A stretch of DNA of 64,000 nucleotides, from assembly GCF_004310685.1 (NCBI RefSeq), contig NZ_SISG01000001.1, positions 1-64,000 on the forward strand, in the 5' to 3' direction. Source of the DNA: Glaciihabitans arcticus. GTDB taxonomy: Bacteria; Actinomycetota; Actinomycetes; Actinomycetales; Microbacteriaceae. Each line of letters opens with the position of its first letter. The first letter of the stretch is position 1. Below the pieces are notes generated by a model. It was not told the DNA's origin. It ran no database searches and saw only the letters and a program-made list of their open reading frames with translations. Below are positions 56,624 to 64,000 of this stretch, one piece after another. The translations under genes and the position numbers were made by a program.

Positions 56624-58425
56624 AAGATCGGGTCGCCGCCGCGCTCGGCGAGACCGGCAAGGGTGGCCTGGATGGCGAATTCGGGCATGGATGCCACGAG
56701 CTCATCGAACTTGCCGTGAGCCGCAACCCGTCCCCCCGACATAAAGAAGATGTCGTCGGAGTGCTGGATCGTCGCGAGCCGGTGCGCCACGGTGATGATG
56801 GTCATCTTGCCGCGGAGTGCGCGGATGGCGTCCGTCACCGCGGCCTCGGTGGCCGTGTCCAGGGCGCTGGTCGCCTCGTCCATCACGAGCACGAGCGGCT
56901 CGGCGTAGAGGGCGCGCGCAATGCCGAGGCGCTGGCGCTGGCCGCCGGACAGCGCGAGTCCGCGCTCGCCGATGGTGCCGTGGATGCCGTCAGGGCGGGC
57001 CTCGACGATGTCGAGCATCTGCGCCTGCGCGAGGGCGGACCGCACGCGGTCGTCGTCGATCTCGCCCGACCAGCTCAGCGCCACGTTCTCGGCGATAGTG
57101 GCATCGAACAGCGAGACGTCCTGGGGAACGTAGCCGACCTGCGAACGCCACGAGGTGGTGAGTTCGGTGAGCGATGTGCCGTCGATCGCGATGCGACCCT
57201 CGGTGGGCTCGATCAGGCCGAGGATGAGGTCGATGATCGTCGACTTGCCCGCACCGGACGCACCGACGAAGGCGACACTCGAGCCGAAGGGGATGGACGC
57301 GGAGACCGAGGTCACCGCATCCGGCGCGTCGGGCGCGTAGCGGAACGTGACGTCCTCGAAATCGAGGCTCTTCGGGTTCGGCGGAACCGGAAGCGACGTG
57401 CGGTTGGCCAGGTGCTCGATCGACTTCTCCGACCGGCGGATCTCGTTCAGTACGGCCTTGGCGTGGGGCATGTTCGACGTCACCTGGGAAACCACGGCCT
57501 GGAAACGCACGACCGACGGTGCCATCCTGAATCCGGCGAGGCCGAACAGGGCGACGGCGGTGATTGCTCCGGCGGCATCGCCCGTGCTCAGGTAACCGGC
57601 GACACCGACGAGCACAAAGCCGCCGATGATCCCGGACTCCAGCACGTAGCGGGGAACCTGGCCGAGGAACTGGATGTTCGAGCGGGCGCGCGTCGAGTGG
57701 AAACGGTTCGCCTTGACGATCTCGGCGACTTCGCCGGCCTTGTTGCGCAGCGTCACCTCCTTGAGGGCACCGATCATCTCGGTGATCATGCGCGACGTCT
57801 TGAGCGTGTACTGCAGGTTGATGCGGCCGGCCTGGCGCGAACGCTTGGTCACCCAGAAGAACAGGATGGCGCCGAGGGCACCCAGGTAGGCGAGGGAGAT
57901 CACCGCAACGAGAGGCTGTACAACGGCGAGCACGATCACGATGGTGAGGAAGCTCAGCACTTCACCGAACAGCGTCGAACCGGGAAGGATGAATCCGGAG
58001 ACGGTGACGCCGACGCTGCCGTCGGCAAGACGCACGATGTCCGACGAGTTGCGCTTCAGGCGCTCGACCCACGGGGAGACGACGTAGCTGCCGAAGAGGC
58101 GTGATCCGATTGCCAGCTCGTACTTCGCGAAGCGGCGGGTGGCACGCCAGAGCAGGGCGACCGCGAGCACGCCCTTGAGCACGATGAGAACACACGCGAG
58201 GCCGAGCATCAGCAGCAGGCCGAGCTCGCTGAGCTGACCGATGATCGGGAGGGTCAGCGTTGTGCCGGAGATGATCGGGGTGATGACGAGGGCAAGCAGG
58301 CCGAGGGCGAGGGCGTCGAGCATGGAGAGCAGGCCGAGCGTGACCGAGTAGCCGGCGAGGAATCGCTGAGCGCCCGCGGGGAGCACGGTCAGCAGTTCTC
58401 GGTAGAGCGCCCAGGTTGACTTCAT
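56620..58425 (-). CDS. Exporter-type ABC half-transporter (second, PglK-like)
   Basis: 601 aa fused membrane and ATPase domains. Six hydrophobic helices to about residue 310; Walker A GASGAGKSTI, Q-loop YVPQDVSLFD, signature LSGGQRQRLGIARAL, Walker B LVLVMDEATSALD, switch VAHRLAT. It shares layout with the transporter at 45.8 kb but differs enough to suggest a separate cargo. Likely a homodimeric lipid-linked glycan flippase; cargo inferred from the cluster. Its stop overlaps the plus-strand gene by four bases. Confidence 0.88.
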   Translation of the reverse strand: MKSTWALYRELLTVLPAGAQRFLAGYSVTLGLLSMLDALALGLLALVITPIISGTTLTLPIIGQLSELGLLLMLGLACVLIVLKGVLAVALLWRATRRFAKYELAIGSRLFGSYVVSPWVERLKRNSSDIVRLADGSVGVTVSGFILPGSTLFGEVLSFLTIVIVLAVVQPLVAVISLAYLGALGAILFFWVTKRSRQAGRINLQYTLKTSRMITEMIGALKEVTLRNKAGEVAEIVKANRFHSTRARSNIQFLGQVPRYVLESGIIGGFVLVGVAGYLSTGDAAGAITAVALFGLAGFRMAPSVVRFQAVVSQVTSNMPHAKAVLNEIRRSEKSIEHLANRTSLPVPPNPKSLDFEDVTFRYAPDAPDAVTSVSASIPFGSSVAFVGASGAGKSTIIDLILGLIEPTEGRIAIDGTSLTELTTSWRSQVGYVPQDVSLFDATIAENVALSWSGEIDDDRVRSALAQAQMLDIVEARPDGIHGTIGERGLALSGGQRQRLGIARALYAEPLVLVMDEATSALDTATEAAVTDAIRALRGKMTIITVAHRLATIQHSDDIFFMSGGRVAAHGKFDELVASMPEFAIQATLAGLAERGGDPIF

Positions 58426-58513
58426 CGCATTATCTCCAGTGCTGGGCCGTAGGAAACCCTCCGGGAGTCTACCCGCTCCTCCCTGACCACCCCCTCGGGG
58501 CGACCTCGTGCGC

Positions 58514-59815
58514 TCAGCGCTGGGGGGCGCCGAAATGCTCGTCGAGAATGCGCAGGTACTCGAGGTCGCTGAGCCGCACGACCTCCGTGAGCTGCTGGTC
58601 GCCGGTGATTGCGCCCGAGGTCACCAGGTTGGCGACGAATGCGCGGTTCTCGAGCGGATTGTGGTTGGCGAGCGAGCGCGTCATCTCATACCGGTGCAGC
58701 CCGTTCACCGAGCCGGGAGCGTACGGCTCCTTGGAGGCGTAGAAGTTGGTCCCGACCACGTGAAGCGACACGTCGCCCGCCTCGAGGATGTCGAATGCGG
58801 CGACGGGGACCATGTTCGGTGAACCGTGGAAGAACAGCAGCCGATAATCGTTGTCCGTCACGCGCATGTTCGCGAGCGGTGCGGCGAGTGACGGCGGGCG
58901 TCCCTTGACCACGAAGTGGACGAAGCTGCCGAAGCGATGCTCGAGCTCTGCGGCATCGTAGGTGGCGAAGGTCTTGTACCAGCCGGTGGCGCTGTAGAGG
59001 ATCTCGCGACCAGGAGGAGGCACGACCGCGGGCAGGTGAAGCGACGGCCCGCGAAGGATCCGCACTACGTAGTCGAACGCGGTGAGGTCGGAGTAGTCGA
59101 TCTCGGTGGGCGCGGGGCCGACCATCACGAGCTTCTTGCCGGCGAGGTCGGATCTCCAGCGGTCCGATCCGGGTCGGACGGGAGACGGCCCGAAGACGTC
59201 GGGTGCCCAGACGGACATGTACCGGCCGATGGCCCGATGCAGCCGCAGTGTTGATGCCGCGGTGGGAGAGGCACCCTCGAGGGGAGCCCAGCGCTCTATG
59301 GCGAGGTCGCGGTCCTGCCGGTGCAGGGCGACGAGAACCGACTTCAGCCGATTGCGCAGGTCGGGTCGCATTCGCGCGTCCCTGTCGACCCGGTCGTAGG
59401 CGAGCTCGGTGAATCCGTACGAGGCCTCGAAGAGCCCGATGGCACTGGTCGCACGGGCAAGCGCGAAGTACTTGTTGGCGCTCTGTCGGCGCGGCGTCAG
59501 CCCGGCGATGATCTCGAGCAACTCCGTCGTCGCGGGACCGTGCTCGACAGCGCTCGCACTGCGGGCTGCGAGCAGGCGAATGGCACGGTCTTTCCAGCGC
59601 GGCGTGTACAGCGCCTCATCGCGGGTCACGAGATTGGCGCGGAGGAGGGACAGCATCGTCTCCTCGCCGCGGGAGAGGTCGACCGCCGACGGGTGCTTGA
59701 GCTTGAGGCGACCGTCATCCCGAAGAATTGCGCCGACGGAGTGCAACAGCTGGAATGGCTCGAGCGGCGACGATGCCCGGCGCTGGGGAGCGGTGGTGAC
59801 GGGTCGGGAGTTCAT
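58514..59815 (-). CDS. Hypothetical glycan protein with sialyltransferase-like motifs
   Basis: 433 aa, no signal peptide or membrane helix. N-terminal ~210 residues are helical and unrecognised. From about 220, KKLVMVGPAPTEIDYSDLTA followed by FDYVVRILR resembles the L-sialylmotif of GT29 enzymes, and GSPNMVPVAAFDILEAGD with LHVVGTNFYAS resembles the S-motif; HNPLENR follows. The likeness is by eye and weak. ATG 59815 has GGAGG upstream and TATGAT (59842-59847) as -10. The LegB-like gene 4 kb away makes a nonulosonate donor conceivable. Confidence 0.55.
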   Translation of the reverse strand: MNSRPVTTAPQRRASSPLEPFQLLHSVGAILRDDGRLKLKHPSAVDLSRGEETMLSLLRANLVTRDEALYTPRWKDRAIRLLAARSASAVEHGPATTELLEIIAGLTPRRQSANKYFALARATSAIGLFEASYGFTELAYDRVDRDARMRPDLRNRLKSVLVALHRQDRDLAIERWAPLEGASPTAASTLRLHRAIGRYMSVWAPDVFGPSPVRPGSDRWRSDLAGKKLVMVGPAPTEIDYSDLTAFDYVVRILRGPSLHLPAVVPPPGREILYSATGWYKTFATYDAAELEHRFGSFVHFVVKGRPPSLAAPLANMRVTDNDYRLLFFHGSPNMVPVAAFDILEAGDVSLHVVGTNFYASKEPYAPGSVNGLHRYEMTRSLANHNPLENRAFVANLVTSGAITGDQQLTEVVRLSDLEYLRILDEHFGAPQR

Positions 59816-59893
59816 CCGGATCCTCCGAGTCGAAAACACCAATCATAGCGAGGGGCCCACTCGCCCCACGCCTGAACGAGAGCGGCCGTGTGT

Positions 59894-59899
59894 CAGACT
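59894..59899 (+). promoter_or_regulatory. -10 element of the GT2 gene at 59906 (leaderless)
   Basis: CAGACT (imperfect TAnnnT) with six bases to the ATG, the same geometry as other genes here. Confidence 0.35.
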
Positions 59900-59905
59900 T
59901 AGCCC

Positions 59906-60571
59906 ATGTTCCGTACGTGGGTCGTCATCCCGATGTACAACGAGGCGACAGTCATTGCGAGCGTCATTGAGGGGCTCCTCCCACACTTTCCCCACGTTGT
60001 CTGCGTCGACGACGGCTCGAGCGACGGAACGCCGGAGATCGCGCGAGCGGCCGGTGCCACGGTGGTCGAGCACCCCATCAACCTCGGCCAGGGTGCCAGC
60101 CTGCAGACCGGCTTCGAGTTCGCGCTCTCCGACCCGCTGATGACCGACGTCGTTACGTTCGACGCCGATGGACAGCACCTCGTCGAAGACGCCATCGGCA
60201 TGGTCGCCAAGCTGCGAGCCGAGAACCTCGATGTCGTGGTCGGATCCCGTTTCCTCGACGACCGCACCCAGCTCGCACCTGCCAAGAAACTCGTACTGCG
60301 CGCCGCTGCCCTCTATACGCGCATCACGACCGGCATGGCGCTGACCGACGCCCACAATGGCCTGCGCGTGCTCGGTCGCCCGCTTCTCGAGAAGGTCAAG
60401 CTGCGTCAGAACAGGATGGCCCACGCGTCCGAACTGATCGACCAGATCGGCGGGCACAAGGCGAGGTGGTCGGAGTACCCGACGCACATCGTCTACACCG
60501 ACTACTCGCGGGCGAAGGGGCAGTCGCTGCTCAACTCCGTCAACATCCTCGTCGAACTACTTTTTAGGTGA
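59906..60571 (+). CDS. Glycosyltransferase family 2 (dolichyl-phosphate mannosyltransferase-like)
   Basis: 221 aa, single GT-A domain without C-terminal helices. WVVIPMYNEATVIASVIEGL, VDDGSSDGTPEIA, and the metal site TFDADGQHLVEDA. Such short proteins usually load a sugar onto polyprenyl phosphate. Its stop shares bases with the start of the DUF2304 gene; that membrane protein may be its anchor partner, a pairing seen in other surface-glycan clusters. Confidence 0.9.
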   Translation: MFRTWVVIPMYNEATVIASVIEGLLPHFPHVVCVDDGSSDGTPEIARAAGATVVEHPINLGQGASLQTGFEFALSDPLMTDVVTFDADGQHLVEDAIGMVAKLRAENLDVVVGSRFLDDRTQLAPAKKLVLRAAALYTRITTGMALTDAHNGLRVLGRPLLEKVKLRQNRMAHASELIDQIGGHKARWSEYPTHIVYTDYSRAKGQSLLNSVNILVELLFR

Positions 60572-60933
60572 TGACCGTCATGATCGTTTTCCAGATTCTC
60601 GCCGTTGTGGTCATCGTGATCGCCGCCTTCTTTATGCTGCGCGGCGGCGGCGCGCGTCACCAGGCGATCCGTCGCATCCTGATGCTGCTGTTCATCGTGG
60701 CGGCGGCCTCGTCGGTGTTTTTTCCCGGACTCTGGACCGCCGTGGCCAACATCGTCGGCATCGGACGCGGGGCTGACCTGCTGCTCTACCTGACTGTGCT
60801 GATCTTCCTCGGTTTCGTCGCTACCACCTATCGCCGCTTCCGTCATCTCGAGAACGACGTGACCGAGCTCTCCCGCCAGCTTGCGCTCGTGCAGGCGAAG
60901 GCACTCGACAAGACGACTCCGCCGACGGACTAG
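60571..60933 (+). CDS. DUF2304 membrane protein
   Basis: 120 aa with three hydrophobic helices (about 3-22, 36-60, 68-88) and a charged C-terminus (RFRHLENDVTELSRQLALVQ, coiled-coil-like). ATG 60571 overlaps the previous TGA by one base; GTG 60568 is an alternative. Members are found next to GT2 enzymes and are thought to assist polyprenyl-glycan steps; no activity is established. Confidence 0.85.
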   Translation: MTVMIVFQILAVVVIVIAAFFMLRGGGARHQAIRRILMLLFIVAAASSVFFPGLWTAVANIVGIGRGADLLLYLTVLIFLGFVATTYRRFRHLENDVTELSRQLALVQAKALDKTTPPTD

Positions 60934-61028
60934 CACTTCCGGTCTCGACCCCACAAGCTGCCAAAGGCTGGTCTTTTCCCAGAATCCGCTTACAGTGGGA
61001 AGTGCTGTTGACTGCGCAGGGGGCCATC

Positions 61029-63392
61029 ATGACCATCATTTCTTCGAGGATCCGCCGTCTCGGTGTACGAGTGACCGCGATACTCGCCGCGACCGTCGTG
61101 CTGTCTTCCGGGCTCGTCGGTGTGACCTCCGCGAGCGCCGCTCCCGAGTCCGTTGCCGTCGATGCAGCTCCGGTCGTGACCCAGGTCGAAGAGATCTCCC
61201 GCGCCGCCGCGGCCCTCTCCGGCACGAACTTCAACCCCGGATACATCGTCAGCGACTGGTCGTTCTACAACGCGAACGGGATGAGCCAGGCGAAGATCCA
61301 GGCCTTCCTCGACGCCAAGTGCCCGACCAACAACTGCATCGACACGAAGAAGATGAAGACCACCGCACGGGCGGCCACGAACATGTGTCCCTCGCCGTAC
61401 GCGGCAAGCGCGAGCGAGACCTTCGCAGCGATCATCTACAAGGTGCAGCGGTCCTGTGGCATCAGCGCCAAGGTCATCCTCGTCACCCTGCAGAAAGAGC
61501 AAGGGCTGCTCAACCTGCAGAACCCGACCGACCTGAAGCTCCGTAAGGCGATGGGCATGGGATGCCCCGACACGAGTGTCTGCGATTCCAAGTACTACGG
61601 CTTCTTCAACCAGGTCTACTACGGCGCCAGCCAGCTCAAGCGTTACGGGTTGCGCACCGCGGATAACGTGAGCTTCCGCACCAAGTACCAGATCGGCGTG
61701 CCTTACAAGGTGTCGTACAAGCCGAATTCGACCTGTGGCACGCGCACCGTGACGGTGAAGAGCAAGGCCACCACCGCGCTGTACTACTACACGCCGTACA
61801 CCCCGAACGCGAAGGCGCTGGCCAACCTCACGGGGCTCGGCGACAGCTGTTCGTCATACGGCAATCGAAACTTCTGGGTCTACTTCAACTCGTGGTTCGG
61901 CAACAGCCTCGCGGGACCGGGCAATTTCGCCATCGACTCCGCCTACGAGGCGAGCGGCGGCGCCGCCGGCCCGCTCGGCGCGAAGGGACCCGAGACGTCT
62001 TGTGTCGACAATCGCGCGACCTGCTCGCAGGTCTACACCAACGGAATGATCTACTGGACGCTCTCGGGTGGGCCGCTCGTCATCTCCGGTGCGATCGGAA
62101 CCTACTTCCTTGCCAACGGAGGGATCAACGCGCTCGGAATCCCGACCGGTCCCGGCGCGGCCGTCACCGACCCGAACGGAAACGGAACCGTACAACCCTT
62201 TGCGAAGGGCATGGTGCACTCGAGCTCCGCGGGAACGTTCTTCGTCTCCACGGCGGTGCTCACCGCCTATAGCGCCGCCGGATGGCTGCGCGGCACCCTC
62301 GGCTGGCCCACGACCGACCGCGGGTGTGCGACCGCAACCTCCGGATGCGTGCAGACGTTCACGGGCGGCTACATCTACGCGCCCGCCACGGGTGCGGCGC
62401 TCAGGTACAGCGCGGCCGTCGCCTCGGCCTATACCGCAGCCGGCGGACAGAAGGGTGCGATCGGACTGCCGCTCGCAGCCCCGTCGGCGGTCGTCGACAA
62501 GGTGACCGGTAACGGCACGGCCCAGTCGTTCCAGGGCGGGTGGATCCACTCCTCCGTACGCGGAGCGTTCTCGAGCAGCACCAAGATGATGACGGCCTAT
62601 AGCGCTCGAAAGTGGGTGCGCGGACCGCTCGGCTGGCCCATCGCCGCCGAGACCTGCGCCTCCGACGGCACCTGCTCGCAGCCGTTCGCGGGCGCGACGC
62701 TGAACGTGCCGACGACGGGTGCGACCTTCCTCAGCTTCAGCGTGACCGATCCGAAGATCGCGACGCTCTACTCATCACTCGGTGGTGAGTCGGGCTCGCT
62801 CGGCGAGCCCGTGGCCCAGTCCGGCCCTGTCGTCGAGAAGGTCAACGGCGACGGCGTGATGCAGAAGTTCGAGCAGGGCATCGTCCACTCGAGCGCCAAG
62901 GGGACCTTCGCGGTGCCGGCGACGATCATGCCGACCTTCAGTGCGACAAAGTGGGTGCGCGGCCCCCTGGGCTGGCCGACCGGCCCGCAGGTGTGCGGGT
63001 CGGATGGATCCTGCGCGCAGCCGTTCGCCGGCGGCACCATCCAGGACCCGGCGTCGGGCGTTCCCTTCGCGACCTACACGGTCGTCAATACCAAGATCAA
63101 GGCGGCCTACACCGCCGCCGGTGGTGAGGCCGGATCTCTCGGAAAGGCGATCACCGTCGCCGCGAACGTGATCGAGAAGACGAACGGCAACGGCGTCTAC
63201 CAGTCCTTCGAGGGCGGCGCCATCCACTCCAGTGCTCTCGGGACCTTCGTCGTCAGCAAGGCGATGATGGCCAAGTACAGCGCAAAGAAGTGGGTGCGCG
63301 GCGTGCTCGGCTGGCCGAAGGCCAACGCGGTGTGCACAGCTGCGAACGTCTGCACGCAGGCGTTCAAGGGCGGCACGCTCACCACCCCCTAG
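61029..63392 (+). CDS. Secreted LGFP-repeat protein with lysozyme-like domain
   Basis: 787 aa. Signal peptide 1-37 (TSASA then APES). Residues ~65-300 form a Cys-rich lysozyme-like domain with candidate catalytic Glu157 in LQKEQGLLNLQNP. Nine LGFP-type repeats follow (about 310-787); from repeat 3 on they alternate between a GxLGWP form, with a Cys pair and QPFAGG-like block, and a non-Trp form with HSS. LGFP repeats bind cell wall in actinobacteria. ATG 61029 after AGGGGG; TACAGT at 60991-60996 is the likely -10. Role in wall remodelling is inferred. Confidence 0.85.
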   Translation: MTIISSRIRRLGVRVTAILAATVVLSSGLVGVTSASAAPESVAVDAAPVVTQVEEISRAAAALSGTNFNPGYIVSDWSFYNANGMSQAKIQAFLDAKCPTNNCIDTKKMKTTARAATNMCPSPYAASASETFAAIIYKVQRSCGISAKVILVTLQKEQGLLNLQNPTDLKLRKAMGMGCPDTSVCDSKYYGFFNQVYYGASQLKRYGLRTADNVSFRTKYQIGVPYKVSYKPNSTCGTRTVTVKSKATTALYYYTPYTPNAKALANLTGLGDSCSSYGNRNFWVYFNSWFGNSLAGPGNFAIDSAYEASGGAAGPLGAKGPETSCVDNRATCSQVYTNGMIYWTLSGGPLVISGAIGTYFLANGGINALGIPTGPGAAVTDPNGNGTVQPFAKGMVHSSSAGTFFVSTAVLTAYSAAGWLRGTLGWPTTDRGCATATSGCVQTFTGGYIYAPATGAALRYSAAVASAYTAAGGQKGAIGLPLAAPSAVVDKVTGNGTAQSFQGGWIHSSVRGAFSSSTKMMTAYSARKWVRGPLGWPIAAETCASDGTCSQPFAGATLNVPTTGATFLSFSVTDPKIATLYSSLGGESGSLGEPVAQSGPVVEKVNGDGVMQKFEQGIVHSSAKGTFAVPATIMPTFSATKWVRGPLGWPTGPQVCGSDGSCAQPFAGGTIQDPASGVPFATYTVVNTKIKAAYTAAGGEAGSLGKAITVAANVIEKTNGNGVYQSFEGGAIHSSALGTFVVSKAMMAKYSAKKWVRGVLGWPKANAVCTAANVCTQAFKGGTLTTP

Positions 63393-63422
63393 CGGCGTGC
63401 GGCCCTCGCCGCCCGACGACTG

Positions 63423-63428
63423 TACCCT
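63423..63428 (+). promoter_or_regulatory. -10 element of the legB-like gene (leaderless)
   Basis: TACCCT, six bases, ATG at 63435. A GC-rich 6-bp hairpin (63392-63412) without a U tract lies just upstream, across the LGFP gene stop. Confidence 0.4.
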
Positions 63429-63434
63429 TGACGC

Positions 63435-64000
63435 ATGAAGGTTTTGCTAACCGGAGCCGATGGCTTCATCGGGTCCCATCTTGCCGAGCAGCTCGTCCGT
63501 GACGGACACGAGGTGCGCGCCATTGTCATCTACAACTCCCTCGACTCGTGGGGCTGGCTCGATACCGCCCCACGCGAGATCACCTCGCAGATCGAAATCA
63601 TCCCCGGCGATATCCGCGATCCAGCGCTCATGATGTCCGCTGTGGCCGGCTGTGACGCCGTGCTGCACCTCGCGGCACTCATCGCCATCCCATACTCCTA
63701 CGTCGCACCCGACCTGTACGTGCAGACCAACATTCAGGGCACCCTCAACCTGCTCAACGCGGCGAAGGCCGCGGGCGTGAGCCGCTTCATCCACACCTCG
63801 ACGAGCGAGGTCTACGGCACCGCACGCTACGTGCCGATGGACGAGGGCCACCCCCTGCAGGGCCAGTCGCCGTACTCGGCGAGCAAGATCGGCGCCGACC
63901 AGATGGTGAACTCGTTCTACACCTCGTTCGAGCTGCCGACGGTGACGATCCGCCCGTTCAACACGTTCGGTCCCCGCCAGTCGGCGCGTGCCGTCATCCC
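63435..64000 (+). CDS. LegB-like UDP-sugar 4,6-dehydratase, 5' part
   Basis: Open to the window edge; 188 residues visible. Extended SDR with LLTGADGFIGSHLAEQL (NAD site), the distinctive VIYNSLDSWGWLD, HLAALIAIPYSY, HTSTSEVYGTA and Tyr147-x3-Lys151 in GQSPYSASKIGADQ, then RPFNTFGPRQSARAVI. This combination matches NAD-dependent 4,6-dehydratases of the LegB group, which start CMP-legionaminate synthesis from UDP- or GDP-GlcNAc; related perosamine-type enzymes are less similar. Partner genes would lie beyond the window. Confidence 0.85.
   Translation, partial: MKVLLTGADGFIGSHLAEQLVRDGHEVRAIVIYNSLDSWGWLDTAPREITSQIEIIPGDIRDPALMMSAVAGCDAVLHLAALIAIPYSYVAPDLYVQTNIQGTLNLLNAAKAAGVSRFIHTSTSEVYGTARYVPMDEGHPLQGQSPYSASKIGADQMVNSFYTSFELPTVTIRPFNTFGPRQSARAVI

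Noticed and set aside
55423-58104. An 893-codon plus-strand frame over the GT4 and second ABC genes
   Set aside because: Runs in a different frame from the GT4 and opposite the ABC transporter; no domain, composition biased as in shadow frames.

Overview
The window is chromosomal DNA of a high-GC actinobacterium, most likely a member of the Microbacteriaceae. Evidence for this is the four-gene actinobacterial sdhCDAB order, an acyl-CoA carboxylase with biotinylated alpha, beta and epsilon subunits, an LpdA-type flavoprotein, a 13E12/HNH repeat protein, LGFP-repeat and LCP proteins, frequent GTG starts and many apparently leaderless promoters. I see no tRNA, rRNA, insertion sequence or CRISPR array.

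Region 1 (0-6.4 kb): the 3' end of an HNH protein, the succinate dehydrogenase operon (minus strand) with a terminator and a candidate iron-responsive operator, manC and a nucleoside hydrolase.

Region 2 (6.4-19.4 kb) is a nucleoside salvage island. It has a BMP-type lipoprotein and ABC transporter (ATPase plus two permeases), then cytidine deaminase, thymidine phosphorylase, adenosine deaminase and an orphan PTS EIIA/EIIB pair. Facing them are a phosphohexomutase and a purine nucleoside phosphorylase, followed by a quinone reductase. Imported nucleosides would be deaminated and phosphorolysed, and the (deoxy)ribose phosphates recycled.

Region 3 (19.5-33.4 kb) is housekeeping: a DUF559-like protein, the biotin carboxylase/BCCP subunit, Maf (apparently starting at CTG), a TRAM-domain RNA methyltransferase, a LuxR-type response regulator with two sensor-like proteins, accE-accD, birA, a PH-domain protein, GtrA, purK and purE. 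A 560-bp stretch at 27.4-28.0 kb holds no convincing gene but several strong palindromes.

Region 4 (33.4-64 kb) is a large cell-surface polysaccharide locus. It holds an LCP ligase-type protein, rmlD-rmlB and rmlC-rmlA (dTDP-rhamnose), an S1 protease, at least eight glycosyltransferases, two exporter-type ABC half-transporters, a DUF2142 membrane protein, a nucleotide-sugar dehydrogenase, an unassigned GT-B-like protein, a sialyltransferase-motif-like protein, a GT2/DUF2304 pair, a secreted LGFP-repeat protein with a lysozyme-like domain, and, cut by the window end, a LegB-like 4,6-dehydratase. The last points to a nonulosonic-acid (legionaminate-type) pathway continuing to the right. With ManC, the cell can be expected to make GDP-mannose, dTDP-rhamnose and a uronic acid for a complex wall glycan.
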